From assembly GCA_022508735.1 (NCBI GenBank), contig JAFLUQ010000079.1, positions 1-10,350 on the forward strand: a DNA stretch of 10,350 nucleotides, given 5' to 3'. The notes under the pieces were generated by a model. The model saw only the letters and a list, made by a program, of their open reading frames with translations, did not search any database and was not told where the DNA came from. The translations under genes and the position numbers were made by a program. Origin of the DNA: Oscillospiraceae bacterium (GTDB lineage: Bacteria; Bacillota; Clostridia; UMGS1883). Below, piece after piece: positions 1-6,571 of the stretch. Numbering within the stretch: the first letter of the stretch is position 1; every line of letters begins with the position of its first letter.

Positions 1-28
1 GATTTTCTTATTTTTAAGCCCTTGAACT

Positions 29-122
29 ACGAACGAAAATCACCGCTCGGCGTACAACCGTACGCCGTCGGGAAGGTTTGCTTCGTCAGCCTAACCGCCG
101 AAGCAAACTGATTTTCGTCCGT
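29..122. repeat. Structured inverted-repeat element forming a potential three-way junction
   Basis: Nested inverted repeats are directly visible. An outer 14-nt pair, 29-42 with 109-122, matches at 13 of 14 positions (A32 opposite C119). It encloses two hairpins placed end to end. Hairpin A is CGGCGTAC (48-55), loop AACC, GTACGCCG (60-67), extended by CCG (43-45) pairing with CGG (69-71). Hairpin B is GTTTGCTTCG (76-85), a 13-nt loop, and CGAAGCAAAC (99-108). Only GAAG (72-75) is unpaired at the junction, so nearly every base is used. The element lies downstream of rubrerythrin. It could be a dispersed palindromic repeat, a small mobile-element remnant or a structured RNA; the sequence alone does not decide. 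The pairing is solid, the function unknown. Confidence 0.6.
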
Positions 123-128
123 TCTGCA

Positions 129-190
129 CGATTTTTTCTACCGGCCCCTGTGCCTCCACACTACAAAGCGATTTTTTACGGCCCCTCCAC
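129..190. repeat. Imperfect direct repeat, two copies 40 nt apart
   Basis: Copy one (129-159) begins CGATTTTTTCTACCGGCCCC and ends CTCCAC. Copy two (169-190) reads CGATTTTTTACGGCCCC followed by TCCAC, a shorter version of the same unit. Between the structured element and the rubrerythrin stop codon nothing else is recognisable. A GATTTT word also occurs at 1 and 110, so the left end of the window may be the edge of a larger repeat-rich intergenic region. No function is implied. Confidence 0.4.
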
Positions 191-196
191 TTTCCC

Positions 197-736
197 TTAA
201 TAGTTTTCCGCTTTTAGCTCAAAATACGACTGTGGCCGAAAGCACACCGGGCAAACGCCCGGAGCCGCCTTTCCAACGCAGATATGGCCGCAGTTGCGGC
301 ATATCCATATAGCCTCGCCGTCCTTGGAAAAAACCATTTTGTCTTTCACGTTTTCCATGAGCCTTAAGAAACGGTTTTCATGAGCTTTTTCAATTTCGCC
401 GACTTTCTCGAAAAGGAGCGCAATATGCTCAAAGCCTTCCTCCTTTGCCGTACAGGCAAATTCCGGATACATTTGCGACCACTCGAAATGCTCATCCGCC
501 GCAGCGTCCCGAAGGTTTTCCGCAGTTCCCGGGATGTTGCCCGAGTGAATGAGTCTAAACCATATTTCCGCATGAGCTTTTTCATTTTCCGCTGTTTCGT
601 TAAAAAGCTGCGCGATCTGTTCATAGCCGTCCTCCCTTGCTTTATTGGCATAGTAGGTGTATTTGTTTCTGGCCTGGGATTCGCCGGCATAGGCGGCCAT
701 CAAATTGGCCTCGGTTCTCGAACCCTTTAAATCCAT
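197..736 (-). CDS. rbr: Rubrerythrin
   Basis: Cytoplasmic non-haem diiron protein that reduces hydrogen peroxide, taking electrons through a rubredoxin-like domain; part of oxidative-stress defence in anaerobes. The 179-residue product has the family order. An N-terminal four-helix diiron domain (about 1-135) carries the expected ligands E19, E52 with H55, the E82/E85 pair, and E116 with H119. A C-terminal rubredoxin-like domain (about 140-179) has C146, C149, C162 and C165 in two CxxC knuckles for one iron. Length is slightly below the roughly 190 residues of the Desulfovibrio protein, and no ligand appears lost. The start is supported by AGGGGGAG at 743-750, six bases upstream. It is transcribed away from the HAD gene and appears monocistronic within the window. 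I found no clear promoter for it and no classical terminator after its stop. Ligand assignments come from comparison with known rubrerythrins. Confidence 0.95.
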   Translation of the reverse strand: MDLKGSRTEANLMAAYAGESQARNKYTYYANKAREDGYEQIAQLFNETAENEKAHAEIWFRLIHSGNIPGTAENLRDAAADEHFEWSQMYPEFACTAKEEGFEHIALLFEKVGEIEKAHENRFLRLMENVKDKMVFSKDGEAIWICRNCGHICVGKAAPGVCPVCFRPQSYFELKAENY

Positions 737-784
737 AGAAAACTCCCCCTTATTCGCAAAGTTAGTTTCTCCTCTATGGCAAAG

Positions 785-802
785 CTTTATTCGTATATAA
801 AG
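785..802. promoter_or_regulatory. A+T-rich inverted repeat in the rubrerythrin/HAD divergent spacer
   Basis: CTTTAT (785-790), a six-base spacer TCGTAT, and ATAAAG (797-802) form a dyad 8 bp upstream of the HAD -35 box, within the leader or promoter zone expected for rubrerythrin. Rubrerythrin genes are often controlled by peroxide-sensing regulators such as PerR, but this dyad does not match the 15-bp PerR box well. It is offered only as a possible operator and could be chance in A+T-rich DNA. Confidence 0.25.
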
Positions 803-809
803 AATTTAT

Positions 810-839
810 TTGACAAGACCCTTTTGCAGGTGATATAAT
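810..839 (+). promoter_or_regulatory. Sigma-A-type promoter for the HAD hydrolase
   Basis: A consensus -35 TTGACA (810-815) is followed by an 18-bp spacer and a consensus -10 TATAAT (834-839) preceded by TGA, which makes an extended -10. Transcription would start near 846, giving a leader of under 30 nt before the ATG at 873. Confidence 0.8.
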
Positions 840-872
840 GGTTTCAGGAATAATCCATGACGGAGGTTTGCT

Positions 873-1508
873 ATGCTCGGAGCTATAATAGATATGGACG
901 GAACCATACTCGAATCTATGGGCCTGTGGGAGCAGGTGGATATCGGCTTCCTGCGCGACAAGCGCGGCATCGAGGTGCCGGCGGACTACATGAACGCCAT
1001 TTCGCCGTTAGGGTACCGGGAGACAGCTCTGTATACCATTGCCCGCTTTGGCCTCCCCGACAGCCCCGAGGACCTCATGGCCGAATGGGAGGAAATGGCC
1101 GTGCACGAGTATGAAAACACTCTCCCTCTCAAGCCCTTCGCCAGAGAATTTCTCACCAAGCTGAAAAAGAGCGGCATAAAGACCGCCCTCTGCACCAGCT
1201 CGCCTGAGTGCTTTTACGCGCCCGCGCTGAAGCGTCTGGAAGTATATTCCATGTTCGATGCCTTTGTGTCCGCCAGCGCTTTGGAGCTAAGAAAGGGCGA
1301 GCCGGAGATCTTCCTCACCGCCGCCCAAAAGTTAGGGCTTCGCCCCGAGGACTGCACCGTGTTCGATGATATGCCTGACGCCATAGCCGGGGCCAAGTCC
1401 GCCGGAATGAAAACCTGCGGCGTATATGACCGTTACAGTGCCTCCCACATGGACAGAATGAAGCGCATGTGCGACCGCTACGTCATGAGCCTTGAGGAGC
1501 TGATTTAG
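873..1508 (+). CDS. HAD-superfamily hydrolase (beta-phosphoglucomutase/phosphatase-like)
   Basis: Cytoplasmic haloacid-dehalogenase-fold enzyme that probably removes or transfers phosphate on a small sugar phosphate or nucleotide; the substrate cannot be read from sequence. All four HAD motifs are present in 211 residues. Motif I is DMDGT with nucleophile D7 and acid/base D9; motif II is CTSS with T108; motif III is K141; motif IV is the acidic pair D165/D166 in VFDDMPDA. The region between motif I and motif II (about 15-80) is a helical cap of the C1 type seen in beta-phosphoglucomutase-like members. GGAGG at 862-866 sits six bases before the ATG, fixing the start. It has its own strong promoter. 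Its 3' end overlaps the convergent DUF421 gene by 26 bp, and the nearest good terminator lies inside that gene at 1631-1651. Family assignment is firm; specific activity is unknown. Confidence 0.9.
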   Translation: MLGAIIDMDGTILESMGLWEQVDIGFLRDKRGIEVPADYMNAISPLGYRETALYTIARFGLPDSPEDLMAEWEEMAVHEYENTLPLKPFAREFLTKLKKSGIKTALCTSSPECFYAPALKRLEVYSMFDAFVSASALELRKGEPEIFLTAAQKLGLRPEDCTVFDDMPDAIAGAKSAGMKTCGVYDRYSASHMDRMKRMCDRYVMSLEELI

Positions 1509-2181
1509 TTTCGTCCTTCTTCTCAAGAAACATATTGCCGTCGTCAGTCATATTCATAAAAAATACGTCCTTTGGCGACTCTACATTTTTCTCCTTTAAC
1601 AGCTTCATAAGATGTTTTTCGGTGATATTGGCGGCCTGAAGGCCGCTTTTTCTCACCTTGCCGTCAGCGATAAGCGTGTGAGGCAGGTGAGTCTGCTTGG
1701 GTGAAAGACCAAGGTCCTCGGGCGTTGCCGGGCGGTTCTTTTCTTTCGGTATGACGGAGAGCTGACCGTTGGTTTCAAGTAAAACAGTGTCCACCTCGGA
1801 AATGTCGCTGTAGCCCATTAGCCGCAGCTGCTCCAGCAGATCGTCTATACTTAGGCGCAGGCGACCGAGCACCTTTTGCTGTATTTTTCCGCCGCGCACA
1901 ATAAGCGCCGGGCGGCCGGTGAGCACGGAGCGGAGAAATTCGCTTTTGATTACCAATACTGAGAATATCAGCTCCATGGCCACAAGTGTGAGTATCGGAA
2001 CAACACCCTCCCAAATGCTCGATTCTACGTTTTCAATTGGAATAGCCGCCAGATCACTCATCATGATAGCCACCACCAGCTCCGCCGGCTGCAGCTCGCC
2101 AAGCTGCCGCTTGCCCATAATACGCAGCGCGGCCACGACAAAAATATAAAGCAATAACGTGCGGAAAAACATTACCGACAT
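1483..2181 (-). CDS. DUF421-domain membrane protein (YetF-like)
   Basis: Predicted integral membrane protein of the DUF421 family, whose biochemical role is poorly defined; relatives in spore-formers include YetF-type proteins linked to spore or membrane properties. From the preferred start it has 232 residues. A hydrophobic segment lies at about 5-20, followed by the family signature RIMGKRQLGELQPAELVVAI (about 20-39) and further hydrophobic stretches to about 77. A cytoplasmic domain follows with GRPALIVRGGKI and RLSIDDLLEQLR, then a charged tail. A start at 2220 is possible in frame, but ATG at 2181 has a ribosome site (GAAAGGGTG, 2188-2196) six bases upstream and begins right at the first membrane segment. 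The 3' end is convergent with and overlaps the HAD gene. No promoter was identified with confidence. Confidence 0.85.
   Translation of the reverse strand: MSVMFFRTLLLYIFVVAALRIMGKRQLGELQPAELVVAIMMSDLAAIPIENVESSIWEGVVPILTLVAMELIFSVLVIKSEFLRSVLTGRPALIVRGGKIQQKVLGRLRLSIDDLLEQLRLMGYSDISEVDTVLLETNGQLSVIPKEKNRPATPEDLGLSPKQTHLPHTLIADGKVRKSGLQAANITEKHLMKLLKEKNVESPKDVFFMNMTDDGNMFLEKKDETKSAPQGS
1631..1651 (+). terminator. Intrinsic terminator for the HAD transcript, inside the DUF421 gene
   Basis: On the plus strand GCGGCC (1631-1636), tetraloop TGAA and GGCCGC (1641-1646) form a GC-only 6-bp stem followed at once by five T residues (1647-1651). This has the form of a Rho-independent terminator. It lies about 120 bp past the HAD stop codon, antisense to DUF421 codons for the stretch VRKSGLQAAN. 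In the DUF421 direction the hairpin has no T-run, so it should stop only plus-strand transcription. Confidence 0.65.
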
Positions 2182-2187
2182 AAAATG

Positions 2188-2196
2188 CACCCTTTC
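2188..2196 (-). promoter_or_regulatory. Ribosome binding site deciding the DUF421 start
   Basis: GAAAGGGTG on the minus strand lies six bases before the ATG at 2181. The more upstream in-frame ATG at 2220 lacks a comparable site, so the longer protein is less likely. Confidence 0.65.
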
Positions 2197-2198
2197 TA

Positions 2199-2227
2199 TT
2201 GACATTCCGGAAAAAAACATGTAAAAT
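2199..2227 (+). promoter_or_regulatory. Promoter for the ygiQ-folD transcript
   Basis: TTGACA (2199-2204), a 17-bp spacer and TAAAAT (2222-2227) match a sigma-A promoter with one -10 mismatch. The spacer contains the palindrome TTCCGGAA (2205-2212). Transcription would start near 2234, about 50 nt before the ygiQ ATG. Confidence 0.7.
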
Positions 2228-2270
2228 AAATGTATTGATATTATCTGCAGAAATTCTGGAAGTATGCGTG

Positions 2271-2279
2271 AAAGGAGGG
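2271..2279 (+). promoter_or_regulatory. Strong ribosome binding site deciding the ygiQ start
   Basis: AAAGGAGGG lies five bases before ATG at 2285. An in-frame ATG at 2264 is upstream of this site and has none of its own, so initiation at 2285 is strongly preferred. Confidence 0.8.
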
Positions 2280-2284
2280 TGTTT

Positions 2285-4189
2285 ATGGCATTTCTGCCGA
2301 TTTCAAAAGCGGATATGATTGAACGCGGTTGGGATTATTATGACTTTTTGTTTATCTCCGCCGACGCTTATGTGGACCACCCCTCCTTTGGCACAGCCTT
2401 GCTCAGCCGCCTCTTAGAGGCCGAGGGCTATCGGGTCGCCATATGCGCCCAGCCCGATGTTTCCACGCCCGATTCTCTGACCTCTTACGGTCGGCCACGG
2501 CTCGGCGTGCTTGTTTCCGGCGGGGTAATAGACTCCATGGTCAACCACTATACCGCCGCAAAGAAAAAGCGCAGCGAGGACGTATATTCTCCCGGCGGCA
2601 AGGCCGGCAAGCGCCCCGACAGGGCGACCATAGTTTACGGCAGCCTGGTGCGCCGTGCCTTTGGAAAGATACCGCTGATCATCGGCGGCACCGAGGCCAG
2701 CCTCCGCCGTTTTTCCCACTATGATTACTGGGGCGACAACGTGCGCCGTAGCATAATTTTTGACAGCCGCGCCGATATTATATCCTTCGGCATGGGCGAA
2801 AAAAGTATAATTGAAATTGCCAACGCACTGGCGGACGGAACGCCGGTAAATCTCCTGACAAATATCCGCGGCACCTGCTATATTGCCGACAATCCGCCAA
2901 AAAATGCGGTTATCCTCCCCTCCTTTGAAGAGACGAGGGACGATAAGGTAAAATATGCCGAGGCGGCGGCTATCCAGTACCGCGAGCAGGATCCTGTGCG
3001 CGGCGTAACGCTTGCGCAGAAGCACGGCGACAAATACGTTGTGCAAAACCCAATGAGTTCTCCTCTGACGCAGAGCGAAATGGATCGGGTCTACGCCCTG
3101 CCCTATGAGCGGGCATGGCATCCGAGCTACGACAAGTACGGCGGAATACCGGCCTATGACGAGGTTAAATTTTCCATAACCAGCAGCCGCGGCTGCTTCG
3201 GGAACTGCTCCTTCTGCGCCATAACCTTTCATCAGGGGCGCATAATCCAGTCCCGCAGCCACGCCTCCATACTGCGCGAGGCCGAGAACTTCGTATGGGA
3301 CAAGGACTTCAAGGGCTATATACACGATGTGGGCGGCCCGACGGCCAATTTCCGTTCCCCGGCCTGTGACAAGCAGCTTAAAAGCGGAGCCTGCCGTGAC
3401 AGGCAGTGCCTGTATCCGGCGGTCTGCCCCAATGCTAAGGTGGATCACTCGGACTATATTGAGCTTCTGAGAGAGCTACGGTCCATACCGAAGGTAAAAA
3501 AAGTCTTTATCCGCAGTGGCATACGCTATGACTACTGTCTGGCAGACAAGGACGACACCTTCTTCCGTGAGCTCTGCGCCCACCACGTCAGCGGGCAGCT
3601 CAAGGTAGCCCCCGAGCACATCAGCGACAATGTGCTCCGTTACATGGGTAAGCCCGGCGTGAAGGTCTACAATAAATTTAAAGATAAGTTTTACAGCATA
3701 AACCGTGAAATAGGCAAAGAACAGTACCTTGTGCCATACCTAATGAGCAGCCACCCGGGCAGCACCATAAACGACGCCATTGAGCTGGCGCTGTATTTGA
3801 AGGAAAACAAGATACACCCCGAGCAGGTGCAGGATTTCTATCCCACACCGGGAACGCTGAGCACGGCCATGTTCTATACTGGCCTTGACCCGCGCACCAT
3901 GAAGCGGGTATACGTACCCCGCGACCCAAAAGAGAAGGCCATGCAGCGAGCCATGCTCCAGTGGTCGAGACCCGAAAACTATAAGCTCGTGCGCGAGGCC
4001 CTGATAAAGGCCAATCGCCGCGACCTGATTGGCTTTGGCGAAAAGTGCCTTATAAGACCTGAAATAAAAGGAAACACTGAAAGGAGAAAACAAAATGGCA
4101 GCACAAATTCTGGACGGAAAGGCCCTGTCGGCCAAAATAAAGGAGGAGCTCCGCGTCGAGGCCGACGCCCTGACGGCAAGGGGCGTTAA
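2285..4189 (+). CDS. ygiQ: YgiQ-family (UPF0313) radical SAM protein
   Basis: Large cytoplasmic radical S-adenosylmethionine protein; the family is widespread but its reaction is not established. The 634-residue product starts MAFLPISKADM. The N-terminal half (about 10-280) has the conserved YgiQ stretches, including GGTEASLRRFSHYDYW and FGMGEKSI. The radical SAM core follows, with cluster cysteines C304, C308 and C311 in the CX3CX2C motif of RGCFGNCSFC. A second cysteine-rich stretch further on (ACDKQ through CRDRQC to CPN) is also typical. Conserved sequence appears to end near the CLIRP residues. The remaining tail of about 35 residues is rich in Gly, Arg and Lys and is encoded in a different frame over the start of folD. 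Similar basic, variable tails occur in the family, so the extension may be real. Start is set by AAAGGAGGG; it is the first gene of a ygiQ-folD operon. Confidence 0.93.
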   Translation: MAFLPISKADMIERGWDYYDFLFISADAYVDHPSFGTALLSRLLEAEGYRVAICAQPDVSTPDSLTSYGRPRLGVLVSGGVIDSMVNHYTAAKKKRSEDVYSPGGKAGKRPDRATIVYGSLVRRAFGKIPLIIGGTEASLRRFSHYDYWGDNVRRSIIFDSRADIISFGMGEKSIIEIANALADGTPVNLLTNIRGTCYIADNPPKNAVILPSFEETRDDKVKYAEAAAIQYREQDPVRGVTLAQKHGDKYVVQNPMSSPLTQSEMDRVYALPYERAWHPSYDKYGGIPAYDEVKFSITSSRGCFGNCSFCAITFHQGRIIQSRSHASILREAENFVWDKDFKGYIHDVGGPTANFRSPACDKQLKSGACRDRQCLYPAVCPNAKVDHSDYIELLRELRSIPKVKKVFIRSGIRYDYCLADKDDTFFRELCAHHVSGQLKVAPEHISDNVLRYMGKPGVKVYNKFKDKFYSINREIGKEQYLVPYLMSSHPGSTINDAIELALYLKENKIHPEQVQDFYPTPGTLSTAMFYTGLDPRTMKRVYVPRDPKEKAMQRAMLQWSRPENYKLVREALIKANRRDLIGFGEKCLIRPEIKGNTERRKQNGSTNSGRKGPVGQNKGGAPRRGRRPDGKGR

Positions 4190-4949
4190 GCCGGGACTGG
4201 CGGTCATCATCGTCGGCGACGACCCCGCCAGCCGCGTATATGTGAACAATAAAAAGAAGGCCTGCGAGGTCTGCGGTATAATGAGCGAGGAATACGCCCT
4301 GCCCACCGAGACCACCGAGGAGGAGCTGATGACCCTCATCGGCGAGCTGAACGGCCGCGAGGACATAGACGGCATACTTGTGCAGCTTCCGCTCCCAAAG
4401 CATATCGACAGCGAAAAGGTGCTGCTTGCCATAAACTATAATAAGGACGTTGACGCCTTCCACCCTGTAAACGTGGGCAAAATAATGATTGGAAATTTCG
4501 ATTTCCTCCCCTGCACTCCCGCCGGAGTCATGGAGCTAATTAAGCTCACCGGCATTGAGGTTGCGGGCAAGGAGTGCGTGGTCGTAGGCCGCAGCAATAT
4601 AGTGGGCAAGCCTCAGGCCATGCTGCTGCTCCACCAGAACGGCACGGTCACTATCTGCCACAGCCGTACGAAAAATCTGGCCGAGGTCTGCCGCCGCGCC
4701 GACATACTCGTTGCCGCTGTGGGCCGCGCCAACTTCATCACAGCCGACATGGTGAAGCCCGGTGCCGTAGTCATTGACGTGGGCATGAACCGCGTGGATG
4801 GCAAGCTCTGCGGCGATGTGGACTATGCCGCTGTCAGCGAGGTTGCCTCCGCTATTACTCCCGTACCAGGCGGCGTTGGCCCCATGACAATTGCCATGCT
4901 GATGAAAAACACGGTTAAATCAGCTACTAACAGGGCAAACAGAAAGTAA
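4095..4949 (+). CDS. folD: Bifunctional methylenetetrahydrofolate dehydrogenase/cyclohydrolase FolD
   Basis: Cytoplasmic enzyme that interconverts 5,10-methylene-, 5,10-methenyl- and 10-formyl-tetrahydrofolate using NADP, feeding one-carbon units to purines, thymidylate and formyl-Met-tRNA. The 284 residues match the usual length. The catalytic YxxxK is Y49/K53 in RVYVNNKKK. Other family signatures are ILVQLPLP (94-101), KDVDAFHPVN, PCTPAGVMEL (139-148), the dinucleotide-binding VVVGRSNIVGKP (162-173), DVGMNRVDGKLCGDVD and the C-terminal PVPGGVGPMTIAMLM. AAGGAG (4081-4086) lies eight bases before the ATG, inside the 3' end of ygiQ, so the gene is probably co-transcribed and perhaps translationally linked with it. 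A hairpin terminator follows four bases after the stop. Confidence 0.97.
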   Translation: MAAQILDGKALSAKIKEELRVEADALTARGVKPGLAVIIVGDDPASRVYVNNKKKACEVCGIMSEEYALPTETTEEELMTLIGELNGREDIDGILVQLPLPKHIDSEKVLLAINYNKDVDAFHPVNVGKIMIGNFDFLPCTPAGVMELIKLTGIEVAGKECVVVGRSNIVGKPQAMLLLHQNGTVTICHSRTKNLAEVCRRADILVAAVGRANFITADMVKPGAVVIDVGMNRVDGKLCGDVDYAAVSEVASAITPVPGGVGPMTIAMLMKNTVKSATNRANRK

Positions 4950-4953
4950 AACA

Positions 4954-4977
4954 AAAAGGACGCTTCGGCGTCCTTTT
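4954..4977. terminator. Bidirectional intrinsic terminator between folD and rsmI
   Basis: AAAAGGACGC (4954-4963), loop TTCG and GCGTCCTTTT (4968-4977) form a 10-bp stem closed by the very stable C(UUCG)G tetraloop. T-runs follow on both strands, so it can end both the folD transcript and the convergent rsmI transcript. It fills almost the whole 29-nt gap between the two stop codons. Confidence 0.92.
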
Positions 4978-4978
4978 C

Positions 4979-5821
4979 TTATAGCTTCAATTCCGCATAT
5001 ATGTCCCGCCGACTGACGCCGCGGTCATTGGCCGCGGCCTTCATGGCCTCTTTTTCGCTCATGCCGCGGTCTACATACATCCGCACATGTTCGGCGACGG
5101 TCATATCCTCCCACTTGGCTCGGGTCTCCGCGGCGGCCTCCTCCGCGCTCCGGCCCTCAACCACCAGCACGAATTCCCCCTTCGGGGGATTTTCACTGTA
5201 GCGCTCCAGAGCGGTGGCAAGGTCTGTGCGGAAGAACTCCTCGTGTATCTTCGTCAGCTCCCGGCACAGGGAAATGCGCCGGTTGCCAAAGACGGCCATC
5301 ATATCCGTCAGAGTGTTGATGAGCTTGTGCGGAGCCTCATAGAAAATCATCGTGCGCCGCTCAGTCTTAAGCTCCTCCAGCATCTCCATGCGCCCGCGCT
5401 TGTTTACGGTCAGAAAGCCCTCGAAGGTAAAGCGCCCTGTAGGCAGCCCGCTGGCAATAAGAGCGTTGATACCGGCCACAGCACCGGGGATAGGCACAAC
5501 GTCCACTCCGTGCTCGGCGCAGAGGGCCACCAGATCCTCGCCGGGGTCGCTTATGGCCGGTGTGCCCGCGTCACTGACAAGGGCTATGTTCTCGCCGCTC
5601 TTCAGGCGCTCGATCAGCATCTCGCCCTTCTCACGGCGGTTGTGCTCAAAATAGCTGGTCATGGGCTTGTCTATATTAAGATGATTTAAGAGGCCGCGGG
5701 TGTGGCGGGTGTCCTCGGCGGCAATTAAATCCACCGATTTAAGCACCTCCACGCAGCGGTAGGTAATGTCGCCAAGATTCCCTATGGGAGTGGCGCAAAG
5801 ATATAATTTTCCGTAAGGCAT
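4979..5821 (-). CDS. rsmI: 16S rRNA (cytidine(1402)-2'-O)-methyltransferase RsmI
   Basis: SAM-dependent enzyme that 2'-O-methylates C1402 in the decoding centre of 16S rRNA, tuning start-codon choice and decoding fidelity. The 280 residues compare with 286 for the E. coli protein. It has the tetrapyrrole-methylase-type fold signatures: LYLCATPIGNLGDIT (6-20) near the N-terminus, AEDTRHTRGLL (35-45), the glycine-rich VSDAGTPAISDPG (82-94), PIPGAVAGINALIASGLP (110-127), FYEAPHKL (160-167) and CRELTKIHEE (186-195). A short C-terminal helical domain with SEKEAMKAAANDRGVSRRDIY is also typical. Its ATG directly abuts the stop codon of the upstream methyltransferase gene (TAA then ATG, zero gap), with AAGGA in the end of that gene, indicating translational coupling. 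Confidence 0.97.
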   Translation of the reverse strand: MPYGKLYLCATPIGNLGDITYRCVEVLKSVDLIAAEDTRHTRGLLNHLNIDKPMTSYFEHNRREKGEMLIERLKSGENIALVSDAGTPAISDPGEDLVALCAEHGVDVVPIPGAVAGINALIASGLPTGRFTFEGFLTVNKRGRMEMLEELKTERRTMIFYEAPHKLINTLTDMMAVFGNRRISLCRELTKIHEEFFRTDLATALERYSENPPKGEFVLVVEGRSAEEAAAETRAKWEDMTVAEHVRMYVDRGMSEKEAMKAAANDRGVSRRDIYAELKL

Positions 5822-6535
5822 TTAAACTATTCCTTCCGTTATGTTCTGTATGTAATTTCCCTCGTCGTCGTACATAAACACCGGCTTATCTAACGTGAGC
5901 TGCGGCCGCCCGCCGAGGAGCCCCTCCACGAGGATCAGATTCGCACCCCGGTCACTTTTCGGATATACCACTGCCAGACGCTTCGGTTCTATTTTATGGG
6001 CCCGGAAAGTAGAGATCACGTCGCACAGTCTGTCCGCCCGGTGCACCATAAACAGCTTGCCGCCGAACTTCAGGCAGTCCGCCGCACTTTTTACCACGCC
6101 GTCAAGCGTGCACTTTATCTCATGGCGGCTTATGGCCAGCTCGTCCTTGGGATTTACAAGCCCGCCTCCGCCCGGCATATAAGGCGGATTGCATGTCACG
6201 GCGTCAAAGACGCGCTTGCCGAAAATGGTCGGCGCGTCGGCCAGATCGGCATTGTGAACGCGAATTACGTCCTCTAATCCGTTAAGGCGCATCGTTCGCG
6301 AGGCCATATCGGCCACACGGGGAATGATCTCCACCGCATCTATAGAGGCTGGAGCAAAGAGCGCATAGCTCAGCACCGGGATAATTCCCGTTCCGGTGCA
6401 CAGGTCAAGAACGCGGCTACCCCTTGTGAGCCGCGCAAATTTAGCCAGCAGAACAGCGTCGCTGCCAAAGCAGAAGCCGTCCTTGCTCTGAATTATTCTA
6501 TAGCCATTAATGCCGAGATCCTCAATTTTTTCCAT
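5822..6535 (-). CDS. TrmN6-like tRNA (adenine-N6)-methyltransferase
   Basis: Predicted SAM-dependent N6-adenine methyltransferase related to E. coli YfiC/TrmN6, which modifies A37 of tRNA1(Val); in Firmicutes the tRNA target is less certain. The 237-residue product has a GSDAVLLAKFA element (24-34), SAM-binding motif I VLDLCTGTGIIPVL (42-55), the acidic E69 after strand two, and the catalytic NPPY (116-119). This combination is characteristic of this RNA/DNA N6-amino-adenine family. A GTG start at 6544 is possible in frame, but ATG at 6535 has TTGGGTG six bases upstream and is preferred. It overlaps nothing and abuts rsmI, so two RNA methyltransferases are made from one message. Because the first gene of the operon may be the ferredoxin upstream, expression may depend on read-through of the 6572-6595 terminator. 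Confidence 0.88.
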   Translation of the reverse strand: MEKIEDLGINGYRIIQSKDGFCFGSDAVLLAKFARLTRGSRVLDLCTGTGIIPVLSYALFAPASIDAVEIIPRVADMASRTMRLNGLEDVIRVHNADLADAPTIFGKRVFDAVTCNPPYMPGGGGLVNPKDELAISRHEIKCTLDGVVKSAADCLKFGGKLFMVHRADRLCDVISTFRAHKIEPKRLAVVYPKSDRGANLILVEGLLGGRPQLTLDKPVFMYDDEGNYIQNITEGIV

Positions 6536-6541
6536 AGCATA

Positions 6542-6546
6542 CACCC
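6542..6546 (-). promoter_or_regulatory. Ribosome binding site deciding the TrmN6-like start
   Basis: GGGTG on the minus strand, within TTGGGTG, is six bases before ATG at 6535. The GTG at 6544 that would extend the protein by three residues lies inside this site, so it is unlikely to be the start. The site is weak compared with others in the window. Confidence 0.5.
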
Positions 6547-6571
6547 AATCAAATTAAAGCGTGACATACAA

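Noticed and set aside
43..108. CRISPR array in the repeat-rich left end
   Set aside because: The repeats are two different hairpins, not regularly spaced copies of one repeat, and no cas genes are present.
1327..1346. Short GGGC-GAA-GCCC hairpin as the minus-strand terminator for DUF421
   Set aside because: The stem is only 4 bp and the T-run is broken, so it is too weak to call.
2182..2220. Longer DUF421 start at 2220
   Set aside because: It lacks a ribosome site and would add 13 residues before the first membrane segment; the start at 2181 has a well-placed site.
2264..2284. Longer ygiQ start at 2264
   Set aside because: The strong AAAGGAGGG lies between the two ATGs and can serve only the second.
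2414..3448. 344-codon open frame on the minus strand
   Set aside because: Antisense to ygiQ, with no recognisable domain and no convincing ribosome site; an artefact of the codon bias of ygiQ.
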